Of a stretch of DNA of 64,000 nucleotides, positions 26,582 to 35,481 are shown piece after piece; position 1 is the first letter of the stretch, and each line of letters opens with the position of its first letter. Source of the DNA: Methanoregulaceae archaeon (GTDB taxonomy: Archaea; Halobacteriota; Methanomicrobia; Methanomicrobiales; Methanospirillaceae); NCBI GenBank assembly GCA_015660885.1, contig JACTUB010000001.1:1-64000 (forward strand). Reading direction: 5' to 3'. The position numbers and the translations under genes are program-made. The notes under the pieces were generated by a model. That model worked only from the letters and a program-made list of their open reading frames with translations, was not told the origin of the DNA and ran no database searches.

Positions 26582-29221
26582 TCAAGGTTTCACTTCACTC
26601 CCATTGATGACATCCTCTTCGGTTATGTCAACCGAATCACTGGTTCCAAGGATATGGTATTTTCCCCTTGCTTTTACCTCATACGGGTTGTTAATGGTGG
26701 AATAGGGGACAATAAATTCGCCATTCGTGCTTTCCTGCCTATAGGTGAATGCCCTCCCGGTATTTGTGACCACCTGGAGTTCGATGACCCCATCCCCCTT
26801 AATATGAGCCCCTTTGACGACTTCAAACACCTTTACTAATTTCAGGTTTTGGGCTCCGGAGTTGTCATAAATAAGGATATCTGGTGAATTGCCATAAGAT
26901 TCATGGACCAGTCGGAAATGCTGAAGGGCAGGGACTCGTTCAAGAGGCTCGAGGTATTGTCCGACTAAAATCGCCTCCGAATTACCCTGATGCTGGCTTT
27001 CGAATTTTTTTATCGCATTATCGGTATCACTGACATTGAGGTATTTCGTCGTGGTGACCATCGGGTATAACCATCCATTGCGGTTCTCCTCATAATATTC
27101 GAGGTAGGTAATATTTCGTGGAGTTTGCATGGAACCATCAAAATTGTGCAGTCTTGTAATCATTGTCCGGAAATAAGGCTCACGTTCCCCGTTAAACTGG
27201 ATTAACTGGTTTTTGGAATTGGGATCGGCAAAGAAAAAGGACATCATGTACGGGTAAATATTTGATGTACTGTTATTCCAGGTCATCAGGTCTCCAAATT
27301 GATCAGTAGCAAGTGATGTATCAGTAATCACGTAGCGTGCACCCATTTCCTGCAAAATACCTGTAGCATCAGCTTCTGAATCCGCCATAAAAAAGGCAGC
27401 AGCTCCAGCCGGCCCGGTCAGGTGGTCCTGGAACGGATTTGTTACGGGAATTCTTTTACCGATAAACGTGATATAATGACCAAAATCCCACCACGAGAGA
27501 ATACCGTATGCCGAACCAGGATATTCAAATGTGTCGTTCTGATGGACCCCGTAATAATCAACACCGGGGTCAGGTGTCTGGTTATTCAGCCATTCCGCGG
27601 TTTCAATCCAGTTTTTATCGATCAGAAGAACAGGGTTTGATGTGTACTCAATATCATTCCTGACAGATAGTCCAACCGAGATTATGATAGCTCCAAGAAT
27701 AACAATAACAACAACAGATCCGAAAATCTGTCTATTCTTCAATTTTTGTGGGGAACTTAATTCCTTTCGTTTTTTTGAGGGTTTTTCAGGATTTTTAGCA
27801 TGTTTTTTCGATACTGGTTTTTCTTCCTGGATTTTTTTATCCGGTTGACCTGTCGGAAGGAAACGACCTCTTGACGGAATGGACAGCCCTCTGAGACTAA
27901 TTCCCACATCGGCAAGTCCGGTTTCTAATGCGGTAATTATGCATATGGATGAGAGTAAAACCACGTTCAGAGCAAAATAATATTCAAATCGTAAATGCTG
28001 AACGGTTAATGCAAAAATAATGACAGACCATATCGCAAAAAAGAGATGTTCCGGGCGTTTTTTTATATACAAATGATAGATAAGAATTGCAAACCCGATT
28101 ATCCCGAGTATCAGGGTAATGTTGAGGCTGGCGAATGCAAGAGGAAGACTCCATGGTTGAGATTCAGTGATGGTTGCAATGTCTGCTGGTTGTCCAAAAA
28201 GCGTGAAAATGAGGACAAACGTCTCCTTACTCATGATATCCATTGCTATGAGCAATCCCGTTCCGATTGCAACAACAGAAATAATATAAAATTTTTTATT
28301 TCTGATCAATCGCTTTGACAGGATATACAGGATCAGAGTTTCACCAATGATGAGCAGAATGAATATTATGTGAACAATGCTGTATTGTCCAGGAGACATT
28401 CCTGGTTGTTTTATTCCAAATATTGCCATGAAAAGGATTACGGGAGTAAAAACGGCTATATTTGTTAACGCGAGACCGGTCTCCAGCTTATTTTCCCATG
28501 TATCCCGGATGAATTGCAAAAGGGTATAAATTGCCACAATAAAACCAAAGAGCACCATTGTGGGCATATTCAGGAACCCGGTGAAAAATACGATTGCGGT
28601 GACCACCGATAATCCGAAAAATGTAATGAAACTCCTTTTGTTCTTAACACTCGGCGAATTCTTTTTGGCGTATAATAACGTCTGAAGGTATAACAGGCAG
28701 AATAAGGCTCCAAAAAAGGCCTCCAGGATATGGTGGTCAACATTACCGAAGGACGATGTATAAAAATAGGGAATTGATGCAACGGTTATAAGACCTGCTG
28801 CGGTGATCCCGGTTTTCCAGTCCCGGAGTAATTTTCCAATAAAGTAGGTGACGGGAACCATTAATGCCCCGAAAACAGGTATGAGCCATGAGGCAAGGAA
28901 CATCATGTCCGGCCTTTCTGTCATTCCGGTAATCAGTGAGAGTGAAGCTGCAAGAAATGGAAGGAACGGGCCCCAGTCAATAGATTTACCAGTCGGATAT
29001 GCAGTCATCGGGTCAAACCAGGAATAAACAGGATAGTTATGGATCATGAGCTCGATTTGGCGGAAATTATACCAGATATCGGGAGACCTGAGGGTAATGT
29101 AATGGGGAAGATCTATCGAAACCGCGTTTAGACCACGGATCCAGATCGTAAAAATCATGAAAGATAAAAGTATTATAAAAATAATAGGGGATTGAAATCG
29201 TTTCAATCGGTCAAAAAACAT
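26582..29221 (-). CDS. aglB: Oligosaccharyltransferase catalytic subunit AglB (STT3 family)
   Basis: An approximately 880-residue GT66 enzyme that transfers a lipid-linked oligosaccharide to Asn in N-x-S/T sequons on the outer face of the membrane. The first ~460 residues hold about 12-13 transmembrane segments with the first-loop metal motif near WFDP-TAYPTGKSIDWGP. After a lysine-rich cytosolic-type linker (about 475-510) comes the soluble domain with the hallmark WWDFG in LSWWDFGHYI. I prefer the ATG at 29221, preceded by GAAGGA at good spacing; a GTG at 29236 would add five residues. It stands alone, so it may serve glycans made by either cluster. Confidence 0.93.
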   Translation of the reverse strand: MFFDRLKRFQSPIIFIILLSFMIFTIWIRGLNAVSIDLPHYITLRSPDIWYNFRQIELMIHNYPVYSWFDPMTAYPTGKSIDWGPFLPFLAASLSLITGMTERPDMMFLASWLIPVFGALMVPVTYFIGKLLRDWKTGITAAGLITVASIPYFYTSSFGNVDHHILEAFFGALFCLLYLQTLLYAKKNSPSVKNKRSFITFFGLSVVTAIVFFTGFLNMPTMVLFGFIVAIYTLLQFIRDTWENKLETGLALTNIAVFTPVILFMAIFGIKQPGMSPGQYSIVHIIFILLIIGETLILYILSKRLIRNKKFYIISVVAIGTGLLIAMDIMSKETFVLIFTLFGQPADIATITESQPWSLPLAFASLNITLILGIIGFAILIYHLYIKKRPEHLFFAIWSVIIFALTVQHLRFEYYFALNVVLLSSICIITALETGLADVGISLRGLSIPSRGRFLPTGQPDKKIQEEKPVSKKHAKNPEKPSKKRKELSSPQKLKNRQIFGSVVVIVILGAIIISVGLSVRNDIEYTSNPVLLIDKNWIETAEWLNNQTPDPGVDYYGVHQNDTFEYPGSAYGILSWWDFGHYITFIGKRIPVTNPFQDHLTGPAGAAAFFMADSEADATGILQEMGARYVITDTSLATDQFGDLMTWNNSTSNIYPYMMSFFFADPNSKNQLIQFNGEREPYFRTMITRLHNFDGSMQTPRNITYLEYYEENRNGWLYPMVTTTKYLNVSDTDNAIKKFESQHQGNSEAILVGQYLEPLERVPALQHFRLVHESYGNSPDILIYDNSGAQNLKLVKVFEVVKGAHIKGDGVIELQVVTNTGRAFTYRQESTNGEFIVPYSTINNPYEVKARGKYHILGTSDSVDITEEDVINGSEVKP

Positions 29222-29282
29222 AAAAAATTCCTTCACTCCGTCTTTTCAATAAATTTGTTGATGCATGCCTAATAAATCCTAT

Positions 29283-29296
29283 CTATTTAAGACGAT
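29283..29296 (-). promoter_or_regulatory. Candidate TATA box for aglB
   Basis: The minus strand reads CTTAAATAGATAGG about 60-75 bases upstream of the aglB start, matching the AT-rich archaeal TATA box. Position and composition only. Confidence 0.3.
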
Positions 29297-29726
29297 AAGC
29301 CGGAGTGTGGCAAGCTGATCTATAATATATCACTGCAACAGATTAAGCATAAACATCTGGATCACCTGGGCGAGATCGGGAAATTCCGGGTATTGCTGAC
29401 ATGAGCCCGCACCTTTTTTCCACCGTGAGCGGGAACGGCAGGGTAAGCACAAGTCTCACTTCATTCGTCCTCAGCACATACCCGTGGATTTTTTGACGGC
29501 GCTGCTGGGTTCGCGCCAGAGGTTTGCTCCCGGTCCAACAGCTCTGATAGCCGGCTCGCGGCTTCACAGTAATTGCAATCGGCAGTATCGCTGGACTCTG
29601 GCCGGCGAACCAGAGCAGTATGTGACCCCTACGATGCCATATGGCGTGGGGTTCGTGAGACACTTTCCCCTCCGCAATATTCTTCTAGATAGAAACTGAC
29701 CAGTGTTATTAAGAGGTAGAGAACCG
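29297..29726. other. Intergenic stretch between aglB and the DUF2111 gene
   Basis: About 430 bases of relatively GC-rich DNA. Overlapping frames exist on both strands (minus 29343-29663, plus 29484-29699), but none shows a domain, a signal or a convincing ribosome binding site. It probably contains the promoter for the DUF2111-birA unit near its right end. I see no RNA gene. Confidence 0.4.
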
Positions 29727-30149
29727 ATGCACCGTTATTCGTTGTCCTGCAGCATGGAGGCAGGCGATCTTGAGCCAATTGTCCTTGCAGTCCACGAATT
29801 AATACACCACCTTCCCGTGACAGCAAAATCATTGGAACGGGATGGCATCCGGGTTGAAGACGGGAGGGTTGTCGATCGGAATTACTCCGGTCCTATTCTC
29901 CTCGATTCGATTGAAAAAAACATCCCCATAAAGACTACCCCAACAAGCGGGGCGTACAAGGGAGTACCCGTAACCGTGAGTCCCATCCGGGACAAGGATG
30001 GAAATGCTATCGGCGCAATTGGGATTGTGGATATTACCGGTATTTTTGATCTCGCCACCCTGATGGAACACCAGACTGCGATCCTCAAGCAGGTGTGCGG
30101 AAAAGATCCCTGTCCTCTTCCTTCAGAACAGAGCGGTTCCCGGCGGTGA
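29727..30149 (+). CDS. DUF2111 family protein
   Basis: A 140-residue protein counted from the ATG at 29727 (MHRYSLSCSM); an upstream start at 29703 is possible. The body (LEPIVLAVHELIHHLPVTAKSLERDGIRVEDG, GAYKGVPVTVSPIRD, AIGAIGIVDITGIFDL) matches my memory of DUF2111, a small domain found mainly in methanogens with a sensor-like fold. A cysteine pair sits in VCGKDPCPL near the end. Function is unknown. Its TGA overlaps the GTG start of birA, so the two are cotranslated; a link with biotin metabolism is possible by context only. Confidence 0.75.
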   Translation: MHRYSLSCSMEAGDLEPIVLAVHELIHHLPVTAKSLERDGIRVEDGRVVDRNYSGPILLDSIEKNIPIKTTPTSGAYKGVPVTVSPIRDKDGNAIGAIGIVDITGIFDLATLMEHQTAILKQVCGKDPCPLPSEQSGSRR

Positions 30150-31135
30150 ATTTTTTGCCTGATTCTGCATTCAAAGTGCTCGAAATCCTCGAACGATCGG
30201 AAACCCCCATCTCCGGTGAAATGATCAGCAACGAGCTGGGGATTACCAGATCCGCTGTGTGGAAGCATATTAAGGAACTTCGTGGAATGGGGTACGACAT
30301 TTTCTCTTCGCAAAAAGAAGGATATAAACTCACGCGGACAAGCAACAAGCTCCTCCCTTATGAAATTCATAAAAAATTAAAAACGCAGTTCATCGGAAAG
30401 AAACTGCGATATCTCAATAACACTCCGTCGACCATCTGGATAGGCAAACAGATGTGCTCAGAGGGGGATGTCGGGAAGATGCACGGAATGGTGATCATCG
30501 CCGAGGAACAAACCGGGGGGGTGGGCCGGATGGGAAGGGCATGGATCTCTCCCGTTGGAGGGATCTGGATCACGGTCGTACTCAAACCCCACGTACCTAT
30601 CGATCATATCTTCATGATCACCATGGCGGGATCTATTGCCGTTGCCCGGGCTATCCGCAAAGAATTCGATCTCGGTGCCCTGATCAAATGGCCAAACGAT
30701 ATCTTCATTGGCAACAAGAAGGTTGCCGGACTCCTCCTTGAACTGGCTGCAGAAGCAGACACGGTTCATTATTGCCTGTTGGGTATTGGCATTGATGTGA
30801 ATGTCCCACTCAGCCAGTTCACCATGGCAATGCAAAAAGACATTACATCCATCAGCGCTGAAGTCGGTCATGAAGTGGACAGGGCTTCCTTTCTCGCACG
30901 CATCCTCAAGGAATTCGAGAACCATTATCTCCTGATTGAGAGCGGTGAATACGAGACAATTATCAGGGAATGGAAAAGTCTCTCTTGTACACTCGAAAAC
31001 CGGGTGCAGATCAGGACTTTGAAGAACAGCTTCGGAGGGGAGGCAATAGACATCGATGAATTCGGAGCCCTCATAATCCGAAAGGACAATGGCAAACTCG
31101 AACGGGTCATTGCTGGTGACTGTTATCATCAGTAA
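30146..31135 (+). CDS. birA: Biotin-protein ligase and biotin repressor BirA
   Basis: A 329-residue bifunctional BirA. Residues about 5-60 are a winged helix-turn-helix (SGEMISNELGITRSAVWKHIKELRGMGY), so this is a DNA-binding ligase. The catalytic domain has TGGVGRMGRAWISP (the GRGR-type biotin/ATP loop) and IKWPNDIFIGNKKVAGLLLE, followed by a C-terminal SH3-like cap. It makes biotinyl-AMP and attaches biotin to the carrier lysine of pyruvate carboxylase B, encoded downstream. GTG at 30146 is chosen because it overlaps the DUF2111 stop (GTGA) and precedes the HTH; longer starts would run into the upstream gene. Confidence 0.93.
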   Translation: MNFLPDSAFKVLEILERSETPISGEMISNELGITRSAVWKHIKELRGMGYDIFSSQKEGYKLTRTSNKLLPYEIHKKLKTQFIGKKLRYLNNTPSTIWIGKQMCSEGDVGKMHGMVIIAEEQTGGVGRMGRAWISPVGGIWITVVLKPHVPIDHIFMITMAGSIAVARAIRKEFDLGALIKWPNDIFIGNKKVAGLLLELAAEADTVHYCLLGIGIDVNVPLSQFTMAMQKDITSISAEVGHEVDRASFLARILKEFENHYLLIESGEYETIIREWKSLSCTLENRVQIRTLKNSFGGEAIDIDEFGALIIRKDNGKLERVIAGDCYHQ

Positions 31136-31151
31136 TTAAAGGTACTTTTTT

Positions 31152-31185
31152 ATCGTCAACCATATAATTTTTTATAGTTGACGAT
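31152..31185 (+). promoter_or_regulatory. BirA-like operator at the bioY promoter/start
   Basis: A perfect 9-bp inverted repeat, ATCGTCAAC and GTTGACGAT, is separated by 16 AT-rich bases (31161-31176). Framed as TCGTCAACC-N14-AGTTGACGA it resembles the known BirA box TTGTAAACC-N14/15-GGTTTACAA in half-site sequence (six of the eight outer bases) and spacing. The right arm touches the bioY ATG (31184), and the spacer is TATA-like. A DNA-binding BirA is encoded immediately upstream. Confidence 0.75.
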
Positions 31186-31693
31186 GTTTGGGGATCTGCA
31201 AAAATCAAGAAACGTTGCATACTCTGCAGCTTTTATTGGACTTATCAGCCTTGGAGCGTGGGTATCAATACCTTTCTTCCCGGTACCTCTGACACTTCAG
31301 ACCCTCTTCGTACTACTCGCCGGTATGATCTTAAAGCGATATGCCGTAATTCCAGTATCACTGTACGTTGTTCTTGGCGCTCTGGGTCTTCCGGTGTTTC
31401 ATTTTGGAGTTGCTGGTTTTGGCATCCTGCTCGGTCCTACCGGGGGTTATCTGTTCGGATTTATCGGTGCAGCACTCGTAGTTGGACTAGCTTATGAATA
31501 CAAGACTATAACAATCCGGATTATCGGACTTTTGTCAGGAACCTGTATCATCTATATCTGTGGCATAGCATGGCTGACATATTCCCTTGGAGAAGGACTC
31601 ATACCTGCTGTTACGGCAGGATTGATTCCGTTCATACCTGGTGAGGTAATGAAGATGTACGCCGCGTACACGATTGAGAAAAGACTCCCATGA
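31184..31693 (+). CDS. bioY: Biotin ECF transporter substrate-binding protein BioY
   Basis: A 169-residue membrane protein with six predicted helices. BioY features are seen: SLGAWVSIPFFPVPLTLQTLFVLLAGM at the first helices and GPTGGYLFGF in the middle. It binds biotin and works with the ATPases and T component encoded next. Start is ATG 31184 (MFGDLQ); a TTG at 31178 is possible. Both lie inside the operator, so repressor binding would block transcription initiation here. The stop overlaps the next ATG (ATGA). Confidence 0.92.
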   Translation: MFGDLQKSRNVAYSAAFIGLISLGAWVSIPFFPVPLTLQTLFVLLAGMILKRYAVIPVSLYVVLGALGLPVFHFGVAGFGILLGPTGGYLFGFIGAALVVGLAYEYKTITIRIIGLLSGTCIIYICGIAWLTYSLGEGLIPAVTAGLIPFIPGEVMKMYAAYTIEKRLP

Positions 31694-32358
31694 TCACTAT
31701 AGAATTTCTTCGCCATCGAAATCTTGCGATTGATGCTCTCACTATCAAACCCGGCATTACATCCATAATTGGCGCAAACGGCAGTGGGAAAACAACATTT
31801 CTTAAGATCTGCGCTGGAATAGAATTACCGGATCGCGGTACTATCCGTATCGATAATCTGGCACCACGGGAAACCGAGATTGGATGGGTGAATGAATTTC
31901 CTGACCGGAATATTCTGTTTGCAAACGTGATCGATGAGATCGCGTCCCCACTTCGTTTCCACCGCATCACCTCCTGTAATAAAATTGATACAGATATTAG
32001 AGCGTGTGCGGAGTCCATAAACATCTCACATCTCCTCAACAGAGCGGTACGTGAGCTATCCGGCGGTGAAAAAGTACTTGTTTCTCTTGCAGCAGCACTG
32101 GTTCACAGACCAACGGTGCTTCTTTTAGATGAATACGATTCGCATCTTGATGCACTCTTGGCGGCACAGATTAATCAGGTAATCAGAGCATCCGGTGCCA
32201 GGTATGTGATCCGTTGCACCCAGCAGATGGATACAGCTATGCAGAGTAATCAACTCCTCTTTTTCGATTCGGGTCGGGTTACCCATGCAGGGACCCCAGA
32301 ACACGTCTTTTCTTTCCTCAAAGGTACCGCTTACTACCCGTTTTTATGGATGCGCTGA
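31690..32358 (+). CDS. ECF transporter ATPase, first copy
   Basis: A 222-residue ABC ATPase of the energy-coupling-factor type. Walker A IGANGSGKTTFLK, signature RELSGGEKVLVSLAAAL and Walker B VLLLDEYDSHLD are complete. A Q-loop-equivalent region is short. It pairs with the second ATPase to drive biotin uptake through BioY and the T protein. It starts inside the bioY stop codon and its last bases overlap the next gene's possible start, so stoichiometric expression is expected. Confidence 0.87.
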   Translation: MITIEFLRHRNLAIDALTIKPGITSIIGANGSGKTTFLKICAGIELPDRGTIRIDNLAPRETEIGWVNEFPDRNILFANVIDEIASPLRFHRITSCNKIDTDIRACAESINISHLLNRAVRELSGGEKVLVSLAAALVHRPTVLLLDEYDSHLDALLAAQINQVIRASGARYVIRCTQQMDTAMQSNQLLFFDSGRVTHAGTPEHVFSFLKGTAYYPFLWMR

Positions 32359-33059
32359 TAATGAAAATTTCGTTGAATCGTGCATACGCTGTTCGTGACC
32401 ACTGGTCACTTTTGGCATCCGGCACGTTTAATCAAGGTGTCCACCTTGTCAGCGGGGACGTAGGGAGCGGCAAGTCAACTCTCGCGCTCATGATGGCGGA
32501 ACTCTTCCCTCTGTCTAGTGGTCGCATTGAGAAAGCTGAAATTACATCCTGCATGCTCTCTCTCCAGTTTCCGGAACTTCACCTCACCGGTCGTTCTGTT
32601 GCTGAAGAATGCACATCCTGGGGGATCTCTGCTGATGATATTGTTGTGGCTACCGGGCTGACCGGGCGAAAAGATGCATCGCCTTTCTCACTGAGCAGGG
32701 GGGAACTCAAACGTCTTCACCTTGCATGTATATTTGCAAAAGACTATGACCTCCTGCTGCTTGACGAACCATTCAGCTCACTGGACTGCCAGGAAAAAAC
32801 AAAATTGTGTACAACCATCGAGCAGAAATCCCGTGGTATCACCGTTATTTTTACTCATGAACAGAATATCCTTCCCCGGGTTTCCAGGATATGGGAGATT
32901 CTGGATGGAAAGCTTATTGATTGCGGCAGACCTCCGGATGCGTTTTTACACTGGTGCCATGTCCCGCCATCAGTAAAAAGACTCACAGCACTCGGATTAA
33001 GACCCGATAACATTTCAATGGAAGACCTTCAGGAGGCGGCATGCAGGATCCAAGGATAA
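32346..33059 (+). CDS. ECF transporter ATPase, second copy
   Basis: A 237-residue ABC ATPase with Walker A SGDVGSGKSTLALM, the signature in a slightly altered form (SLSRGELKRLHLACIFA, with SRGE for SGGE) and Walker B LLLLDEPFSSLD. It would form the heterodimer of group II-like ECF transporters. The start may be ATG 32346, overlapping the previous gene, or ATG 32361 three bases behind its stop. The residue change in the signature suggests the two ATP sites are not equivalent. Confidence 0.86.
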   Translation: MDALIMKISLNRAYAVRDHWSLLASGTFNQGVHLVSGDVGSGKSTLALMMAELFPLSSGRIEKAEITSCMLSLQFPELHLTGRSVAEECTSWGISADDIVVATGLTGRKDASPFSLSRGELKRLHLACIFAKDYDLLLLDEPFSSLDCQEKTKLCTTIEQKSRGITVIFTHEQNILPRVSRIWEILDGKLIDCGRPPDAFLHWCHVPPSVKRLTALGLRPDNISMEDLQEAACRIQG

Positions 33060-33694
33060 GAATTGCCACTGCAGCGATACTCTCGATTTCGGCTTTCATA
33101 AGTCTTCAAGGCGCGGCTTTTGCATTCTTCTGGTGGCTGGGGTTTACACCGGCTGTTCAACTTGTAAAAAAAATCCGGCTGGTTTTTCCATTACTATTAA
33201 CGATAGCTTTTTTCAGCCTTGTACTGGAACTTTTCGGCGGGAATGGCCTCTCGTATTTTATCCGGATGACCGTGATCATACTTATTGGCATATGGCTCTA
33301 TAAAGAACAGAAGCCGGGAGAATTTCTAAGTATTAGTGTCTGGTTGTTCGGTGACAGGTTTGGATTTGAGCTCGGTTTGGTTTCCGAAATGGGGATGCAA
33401 TCCCTCTCATTAATTTCTGCTGACTTCAAACGGATTCGGTTGGCAGAGAAGATCAAAGGGATGCGATGGGGAGTACGCAGTCTCATTCCTACGGGAATGA
33501 TACTTGTCCATGGAACACTCGCCAGGGCACAGGATTCAGCGGAGCTGCTAGCAATTCGCGGATACAGGTCAGGGGGTACATTATGTCCGGAATTTTTAAC
33601 AAAACCCATGGATGTTGTGGCAGGATTATTTGCCGTTTGCGTATTTTTTACTGCTGTGATTCCAGTTAGTGAATTTTTTATACTTTACCGATGA
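33041..33694 (+). CDS. ECF transporter transmembrane protein (T component, BioN/EcfT-like)
   Basis: A 217-residue integral membrane protein with helices near 10-30, 40-60, 65-85 and a final one near 193-213. The cytoplasmic coupling stretch contains AEKIKGMRWG and ARAQDSAELLAIRGY, matching the paired Ala-Arg-x motifs with which T components grip the ATPases. A full AGGAGG at 33031-33036 precedes the ATG at 33041, which lies within the end of the second ATPase gene. Confidence 0.87.
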   Translation: MQDPRIRIATAAILSISAFISLQGAAFAFFWWLGFTPAVQLVKKIRLVFPLLLTIAFFSLVLELFGGNGLSYFIRMTVIILIGIWLYKEQKPGEFLSISVWLFGDRFGFELGLVSEMGMQSLSLISADFKRIRLAEKIKGMRWGVRSLIPTGMILVHGTLARAQDSAELLAIRGYRSGGTLCPEFLTKPMDVVAGLFAVCVFFTAVIPVSEFFILYR

Positions 33695-33741
33695 AGTTTT
33701 GAGAGGCTTAAAGTGATCCTACGATAGCCCTGAGGATCCTC

Positions 33742-35481
33742 ATGCGTACTGCCTCTCCGAAGAAAATCCATATCACTGATACTACCTTGCGGGACGCCCA
33801 CCAGTCACTTATTGCACAGCGGCTCCGTACTGAGGATATGCTCCCTCTTGCACGCGAGATGGATCAATGCGGTTTTTTTTCGGTTGAAGCATGGGGGGGT
33901 GCTACTTTTGATACCTGCATACGATCTCTTAATGATGACCCGTGGGATCGCCTCAGGTCATTAAAGGATGAACTGAAGCATACACCCATCCAGATGCTCC
34001 TGCGTGGACAGAATCTTGTCGGATACCGCCATTATCCCGACGATGTAGTCGACAGGTTTGTTGCAGCAGCGTATAAAAACGGGGTTGATGTATTCCGGGT
34101 CTTCGATGCATTAAATGACCTTAGGAACATGAAACGGTCAATGGACCAGGTTAAAAATGTGGGAGCGCACCTGCAGGGTGCGATATCCTATACGACGAGT
34201 CCTGTTCATTCCACGCAAAAATTCATTGATTTGGCAAAAGATCTCTACGCGGATGAGTGCGACTCAATATGCATAAAGGACATGGCAGGGCTTATCATGC
34301 CGGAGGCAGCACGGGAGCTGATCAGCGGTATAAAAAAGACTGTGGATATTAAGGTCTGCCTGCATAGTCATGCGACAAGTGGTATTGCGCCGATGAGTTA
34401 CCAGGCTGCTATAGAAGCAGGTGTTGACATTCTCGATACCGCGATGTCGCCGTTTTCAATGGGTACGTCCCAACCACCGACGGAAAGTGTGGTTGCTTCT
34501 CTTATTGGCACACCGCATGATACCGGGATCGACCTCATTAAACTCCGTGCAGTCCGCAACATCTGCATGCAAATCAGGGAAAAATATGCCGGGTTGCTTA
34601 ACCCTATATCAGAGCGTGTTGACAGCGACGTACTCCTCTACCAACTGCCCGGCGGAATGATTTCGAATACGCTCTCCCAGCTTCAGGAACAGGATGCACT
34701 GGAAAAATGGGACGCGGTACTGGCGGAAATTCCCCGCGTACGTAAAGACCTCGGCTACCCTCCGCTCGTCACACCCACAAGCCAGATCGTTGGTACCCAG
34801 GCAGTGCTCAACGTGCTGGTAAACGGGGACCGCTACCGGAACGTGACCAAAGAAGTCAAGGATTATATCCATGGATTATATGGCCGCTCTCCTGCCCCGG
34901 TTAGTGAAGATATCCGGAAACTGATCATAGGCAACGACGAAGTCATCACTGCCCGGCCAGCCGATTTGCTTGAACCTGCGTACGAAAAGATGAAAGAAGA
35001 AGCACTGAAAGCAGGACTCGTTAAAAAAGAGGAGGATATCCTTACCTATATCCTGTATCCGGCCATCGCTCCTTCTTTCCTGAAAGGAGAACGATCCCTC
35101 GAAGAGATCCCGGCGAAACAATCTCTCCAGAAACCAGAGCCGGGAATTCCTGGCCAGATGGAAGTTGAAGTAGATGGGGAAATCTTCACGGTGCGTATTG
35201 TCTCGGTTGGCGGGAGCAGGGTTGAAGTTGCAAGCATCGCACCGCAAAAGATCCCGCGGGGGGAGTTCGCCGGTGGTATCAAAAGCAATATGCAGGGAAT
35301 GGTGCTTCAGGTACTCGTAAACCGTGGTGCTGCTGTTAAAAAAGGCGATACCCTCCTCGTGCTCGAGGCCATGAAAATGGAAAACCCCATTCACAGCCCG
35401 GTGGACGGCAAGGTCACTGAGATCTTTGTGGACACCGGTGATGTGGTCCAGAATGGAGACGTCCTGCTGGTGGTGCAGTGA
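33742..35481 (+). CDS. pycB: Pyruvate carboxylase subunit B (carboxyltransferase and biotin carrier)
   Basis: A 579-residue protein. Residues about 1-300 are the TIM-barrel carboxyltransferase ([26 protein letters not shown], the IKDMAGL motif and CLHSHATSG with metal-binding His). A middle linker leads to a biotinyl domain at about 510-579 whose carrier lysine is in LEAMKMENP. With PycA it makes oxaloacetate from pyruvate, the anaplerotic step of the incomplete TCA route in methanogens. It lies downstream of the biotin ligase and transporter and is the likely biotin user. An oxaloacetate decarboxylase alpha role is less likely because PycA is adjacent. Confidence 0.93.
   Translation: MRTASPKKIHITDTTLRDAHQSLIAQRLRTEDMLPLAREMDQCGFFSVEAWGGATFDTCIRSLNDDPWDRLRSLKDELKHTPIQMLLRGQNLVGYRHYPDDVVDRFVAAAYKNGVDVFRVFDALNDLRNMKRSMDQVKNVGAHLQGAISYTTSPVHSTQKFIDLAKDLYADECDSICIKDMAGLIMPEAARELISGIKKTVDIKVCLHSHATSGIAPMSYQAAIEAGVDILDTAMSPFSMGTSQPPTESVVASLIGTPHDTGIDLIKLRAVRNICMQIREKYAGLLNPISERVDSDVLLYQLPGGMISNTLSQLQEQDALEKWDAVLAEIPRVRKDLGYPPLVTPTSQIVGTQAVLNVLVNGDRYRNVTKEVKDYIHGLYGRSPAPVSEDIRKLIIGNDEVITARPADLLEPAYEKMKEEALKAGLVKKEEDILTYILYPAIAPSFLKGERSLEEIPAKQSLQKPEPGIPGQMEVEVDGEIFTVRIVSVGGSRVEVASIAPQKIPRGEFAGGIKSNMQGMVLQVLVNRGAAVKKGDTLLVLEAMKMENPIHSPVDGKVTEIFVDTGDVVQNGDVLLVVQ

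Noticed and set aside
26034..26585. Minus-strand frame of 183 codons overlapping the aglB stop
   Set aside because: TTG start, no ribosome binding site, no domain; sequence looks like a chance frame or decayed DNA.
30458..31129. Long minus-strand frame (223 codons) inside birA
   Set aside because: Antisense shadow of a well-supported biotin ligase gene.
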